Below the pieces are notes generated by a model, which saw only the letters and a list, made by a program, of their open reading frames with translations, made no database searches and was not told where the DNA came from. Positions 8,630-11,063 of a DNA stretch of 11,063 bases are shown here, piece by piece (position 1 is the stretch's first letter; every line of letters begins with the position of its first letter). The DNA comes from Lysobacterales bacterium (lineage in GTDB: Bacteria > Pseudomonadota > Gammaproteobacteria > Xanthomonadales > Rhodanobacteraceae): the NCBI GenBank assembly GCA_013298265.1, contig JAAFHE010000060.1, forward strand, positions 1 to 11,063, written 5' to 3'. Position numbers and translations under genes: made by a program.

Positions 8630-8648
8630 AGAACAGGCGCGTTCTCCG
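8627..8648 (-). repeat. 8-bp hairpin in the ftsZ leader
   Basis: CGGAGAAC (8627-8634) and GTTCTCCG (8641-8648) pair perfectly with a 6-nt loop. No T-run follows in either direction. The distance to the ftsZ start is about 70 nt. The arm at 8627-8634 is, in RNA, complementary to the ftsZ ribosome binding region (6 Watson-Crick plus 2 G-U pairs). Confidence 0.5.
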
Positions 8649-8700
8649 CTTGCAAGGCCTTTCGCCCTGCACCGCGACTTCCTGCCGCGGGCTGCAACCC

Positions 8701-8720
8701 GGCGACGCCGTGGCGTCGCC
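8701..8720. repeat. 9-base-arm inverted repeat downstream of ftsA
   Basis: GGCGACGCC (8701-8709) and GGCGTCGCC (8712-8720) are perfect reverse complements around 2 bases; as RNA, about 8 bp with a 4-nt loop. It lies some 30 bp after the ftsA stop. No T-run follows on the - strand, so it may be an mRNA stability or processing element rather than a terminator. Confidence 0.5.
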
Positions 8721-8751
8721 GCTTTGAGCAAATGCCGTTTGATTCACTCGT

Positions 8752-9987
8752 TCAGAAATTTCCTTTGAACCAATGCATCACCTTGTCCCAGAGACCGCCG
8801 ACGCGGGCGACGCCGGCGCCCGCGGGGCGGCGCACGGCTTCGCGGCCAGCGCCGTAGAGCAGCAGGCCCACGCCGCTGGCATGGATCTGATTGGAGACGA
8901 CATCGGACAGGCCGCTGACGTGCTGCGGCACGCCCAGGCGCACCGGCATGTGGAACAGTTCTTCGGCCAGCTCCACGACGCCTTCCATCTTGGCGCCGCC
9001 GCCGGTCAGCACGATGCCGGCCCGAGTCAGCTCTTCCAGCCCCGAGCGGCGCAGTTCGGCCTGCACCATCTCGAAAATTTCCTCGTAGCGCGGCTGCACC
9101 GCCTCGGCCAGGGTCTGCCGTGCCAGGCGACGCGGCGGGCGGTCGCCGACGCTGGGCACCTGGATGGTCTCCTCGGCCGTCGCTAGCTGCGCCAGGGCGC
9201 AGGCGTAGCGGATCTTGATTTCCTCGGCATTCGCGGTCGGTGTGCGCACGAACTGGGCGATGTCGTTGGTGACCTGATCGCCACCGATCGGCAGCACCGC
9301 CGTATGCCGGATTGCTCCCTGTGTGTAGATCGAAAGATCCGTGGTACCCGCGCCGATGTCGACGAGGCAGACGCCGAGCTCGCGCTCGTCCTGGGTCAGC
9401 ACCGCACGCGCCGAGGCGACCGCCGAAGGCACGAGCTCGTCGACCGAAAGGCCGCAGCGCTGGATGCACTTCATGATGTTCTGCGCCGCGCTGGCCGCGC
9501 CGGTGACCAGGTGTACGTTCGCTTCCAGGCGCACACCGGACATTCCGACCGGATGGCGTATGCCCTCCTGGCCGTCGATGAGGTATTCCTGCGGCTCCTT
9601 GTAGACGACCCAGCGGTCGCCGGGAATCGCCAGCGCGCTGGCCGCGTTGAGCACCGCGTCGAGGTCGGCCTGCGTCACTTCCTTGTCGCGGATCGGCGCC
9701 GTGCCGTGGGAGTTGTCGTCCTTGATGTGGCTGCCGGAGATCGAGGCGTAGACCGAGCGGATCTCGCAGCCGGCCATCAGCTCGGCCTCTTCGACCGCGC
9801 GCTGGATCGACTGCACGGTTGATTCGATGTCGACGACGACGCCGCGCTTGAGTCCGCGCGAGGCATGCGAACCCACGCCGATGATCTCGACCGGCTCGCC
9901 GTGCTGGAATTCGCCGACGATGGCGACGGTCTTGGAAGTGCCGATGTCCAGACCGACGATCAGGGATTTTTCAGTCTTGCGGTTCAT
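8752..9987 (-). CDS. ftsA: Cell division protein FtsA
   Basis: A 411-residue actin-like ATPase that anchors FtsZ filaments to the inner membrane and recruits later division proteins. Visible: the phosphate 1 loop GLDIGTSKT (12-20), phosphate 2 VDIGAGTTD (209-217), the adenosine motif LTGGGAKMEG (327-336), and the 1C subdomain characteristic of FtsA (about 84-160). The last 15 residues, GGLWDKVMHWFKGNF, form the amphipathic helix that inserts into the membrane. Length is normal (E. coli 420). The start ATG at 9987 overlaps the ftsQ stop as ATGA, suggesting translational coupling; upstream GGTGGAAG is a modest ribosome binding site. It is followed by 197 bp before ftsZ, longer than the gaps upstream, leaving room for an ftsZ promoter or leader. 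Confidence 0.97.
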   Translation of the reverse strand: MNRKTEKSLIVGLDIGTSKTVAIVGEFQHGEPVEIIGVGSHASRGLKRGVVVDIESTVQSIQRAVEEAELMAGCEIRSVYASISGSHIKDDNSHGTAPIRDKEVTQADLDAVLNAASALAIPGDRWVVYKEPQEYLIDGQEGIRHPVGMSGVRLEANVHLVTGAASAAQNIMKCIQRCGLSVDELVPSAVASARAVLTQDERELGVCLVDIGAGTTDLSIYTQGAIRHTAVLPIGGDQVTNDIAQFVRTPTANAEEIKIRYACALAQLATAEETIQVPSVGDRPPRRLARQTLAEAVQPRYEEIFEMVQAELRRSGLEELTRAGIVLTGGGAKMEGVVELAEELFHMPVRLGVPQHVSGLSDVVSNQIHASGVGLLLYGAGREAVRRPAGAGVARVGGLWDKVMHWFKGNF

Positions 9988-10757
9988 GCGTCTTCCACCG
10001 GCGCGGTATCAGGGGTTGCGGGCGGAGGCGGCGCCGATGCGGGCACGGCGACGGGTTCGCCGGGCCACTTCATCGCGAAGCCGTTGCTGTAGCGAAGATC
10101 GACGTACTCAAACGCGCCCTGGCCGCTTGTGGCCACGCGCGGATACATCTGCAGGAAGCGGCGCAGGCGCTCCGGCGCATGCTCGTTGCCGACGATGATG
10201 TCGGCGCCGCTGTCGAGGTGGACGGTCCAGCTACCGCGCGCGCTGAGGCTGACACCTGACACCTGCAGGCCGCTGCCAACCGCCTCGGCCAGTACGGCGC
10301 GATGGAACGCGATGACCTCGGCGATGCGCTCGTCGGGTCCGTCCAGCCGAGGCAGCCCCTGGATCTCGGAAGCACCCGGCACCTGGAACAGCTCGCCTTC
10401 GCGGCTGATCAACCGATTCGCGCCCCAGTGCGCGTACGGCCGCTGTTCGTAGACGCGCAGCACCAGCGTGTCGGGCCAGCGCTTGCGCGCCTCGACCTTT
10501 TCAACCCAGGGCAGCTGCGCCACACTTTTCTGCACACCGGCCAGATCGACCGCGAAGAAGCCGATGCCGATCGCCGGCCCCGCCGCGGCGCGGATCTGCT
10601 CGGCGCTGACGTTGGCAAATTCGGCCTGCAGCTCGAGCCGGCGCACCGGCCAGCGATCGGCCGCATACCAGCCGTTGAGCAGCCCGACCACGGGCAGCGC
10701 GACCAGGGTCAGCGCGATCGCCCAGGCGAGCAGACGCTGGATCGCCGTTGCGCTCAT
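9984..10757 (-). CDS. ftsQ: Cell division protein FtsQ
   Basis: A 257-residue bitopic inner-membrane protein of the divisome that, with FtsB and FtsL, links the cytoplasmic ring to septal wall synthesis. Seen: a short N terminus, one membrane helix at about 9-29 ([19 protein letters not shown]), then the POTRA domain starting at WPVRRLEL with [19 protein letters not shown] and [11 protein letters not shown], which align well with E. coli FtsQ (LPWIKQVSVRKQWPDELKI). The second periplasmic domain runs through FLQMYPRV and [15 protein letters not shown] Pro/Ala-rich acidic tail (about 235-257) ends the protein. The start at 10757 is chosen because its ATG overlaps the ddl stop (ATGA); the frame is open for 14 more codons that would lie inside ddl. 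The last bases overlap the ftsA start in the same way. Confidence 0.95.
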   Translation of the reverse strand: MSATAIQRLLAWAIALTLVALPVVGLLNGWYAADRWPVRRLELQAEFANVSAEQIRAAAGPAIGIGFFAVDLAGVQKSVAQLPWVEKVEARKRWPDTLVLRVYEQRPYAHWGANRLISREGELFQVPGASEIQGLPRLDGPDERIAEVIAFHRAVLAEAVGSGLQVSGVSLSARGSWTVHLDSGADIIVGNEHAPERLRRFLQMYPRVATSGQGAFEYVDLRYSNGFAMKWPGEPVAVPASAPPPPATPDTAPVEDA

Positions 10758-11063
10758 GCGGTCGCGTCCCCGAGGCTGGTTTCGAGAATGCGCCAGCACA
10801 GTTCGGGAAACTCGATGCCGATCGCGCGCGCCGCCTTGGGCACGAGCGAGTGACTCGTCATGCCCGGTGTCGTGTTCACCTCGATCAGCCAGTTGCCGCC
10901 GCTGCGGTCACGCATCACGTCGACGCGACCCCAGCCGCTGGCGCCCGAGGCGTGGAACGCGCGCAGCGCGAGTGCGCGCAATTCCTCCTCGGCCACGCCC
11001 TGCAGGCCGGGACAGAGGTACTGTGTGTCATCGGCGATGTACTTGGCGTGATAGTCGTAGAAC
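10754..11063 (-). CDS. ddlB: D-alanine--D-alanine ligase, C-terminal part (partial)
   Basis: The gene runs off the right edge, and about the last 102 residues are visible. They align closely to the end of E. coli Ddl[19 protein letters not shown] (ATP-grasp lid region), GWGRVDVM, and [20 protein letters not shown], containing the metal-binding E and N and the substrate-binding loop. The enzyme joins two D-alanines with ATP to make the dipeptide end of the peptidoglycan precursor, in the cytosol. Placement directly before ftsQ, with an ATGA stop/start overlap, is the usual dcw order and supports the DdlB assignment over a DdlA paralogue. Confidence 0.96.
   Translation of the reverse strand, partial: FYDYHAKYIADDTQYLCPGLQGVAEEELRALALRAFHASGASGWGRVDVMRDRSGGNWLIEVNTTPGMTSHSLVPKAARAIGIEFPELCWRILETSLGDATA

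Noticed and set aside
8701..8720. Inverted repeat after ftsA as an intrinsic terminator
   Set aside because: No T-run follows on the - strand, and terminating here would cut ftsZ from the operon without an obvious strong promoter in the spacer.

Overview
The window reads as a chromosomal housekeeping region of a GC-rich gammaproteobacterium, most likely in or near Xanthomonadales (Lysobacterales). The FtsZ sequence, the order ddl-ftsQ-ftsA-ftsZ-lpxC-(DciA/DUF721)-M23 peptidase-secA-Nudix/ThiE fusion, and pilD-coaE at the far end all fit that group. The placement rests on recalled gene order and protein resemblance, not on a database search.

Layout. The left edge (1-751, + strand) holds the 3' end of pilD and a complete coaE, overlapping by 4 bp. 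Almost everything else is on the - strand. Read in the direction of transcription from the right edge: the C-terminal third of D-alanine--D-alanine ligase (11063-10754), ftsQ (10757-9984), ftsA (9987-8752), a 197-bp spacer with several inverted repeats, ftsZ (8554-7379), a 321-bp spacer with hairpins, a strong Rho-independent terminator and a probable lpxC promoter, then lpxC (7057-6146). A single + strand gene of the DciA/DUF721 family (5608-6099) is convergent with lpxC and divergent from a membrane-anchored M23 peptidase (5573-4632). After the peptidase come secA (4474-1745) and a Nudix/ThiE-like fusion (1718-756), whose end almost touches the end of coaE.

How the genes fit together. The right half is the distal part of the division and cell-wall (dcw) cluster: Ddl makes D-Ala-D-Ala for the peptidoglycan precursor, FtsQ links the divisome across the inner membrane, FtsA tethers FtsZ to the membrane, FtsZ forms the ring, and LpxC commits precursor to lipid A. 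The middle adds a cell-wall peptidase, the SecA translocation motor and a probable loader of the replicative helicase. ddl-ftsQ-ftsA are joined by ATGA stop/start overlaps, which suggests translational coupling. lpxC is separated from ftsZ by a terminator and probably has its own promoter.

All complete genes look intact and carry their expected motifs. I see no mobile element, CRISPR array, tRNA or rRNA. The most interesting signals are in the non-coding spacers: the ftsA-ftsZ spacer contains an RNA hairpin whose 3' arm can alternatively pair with the ftsZ ribosome binding site; the ftsZ-lpxC spacer has four hairpins ending in a terminator and could yield a 3'-UTR RNA; and a stem-loop lies in the secA leader, where enteric bacteria carry secM. 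In the proteins, the ThiE-like half of the Nudix fusion has lost the aspartates expected to bind magnesium. No clearly novel multi-gene system is visible.
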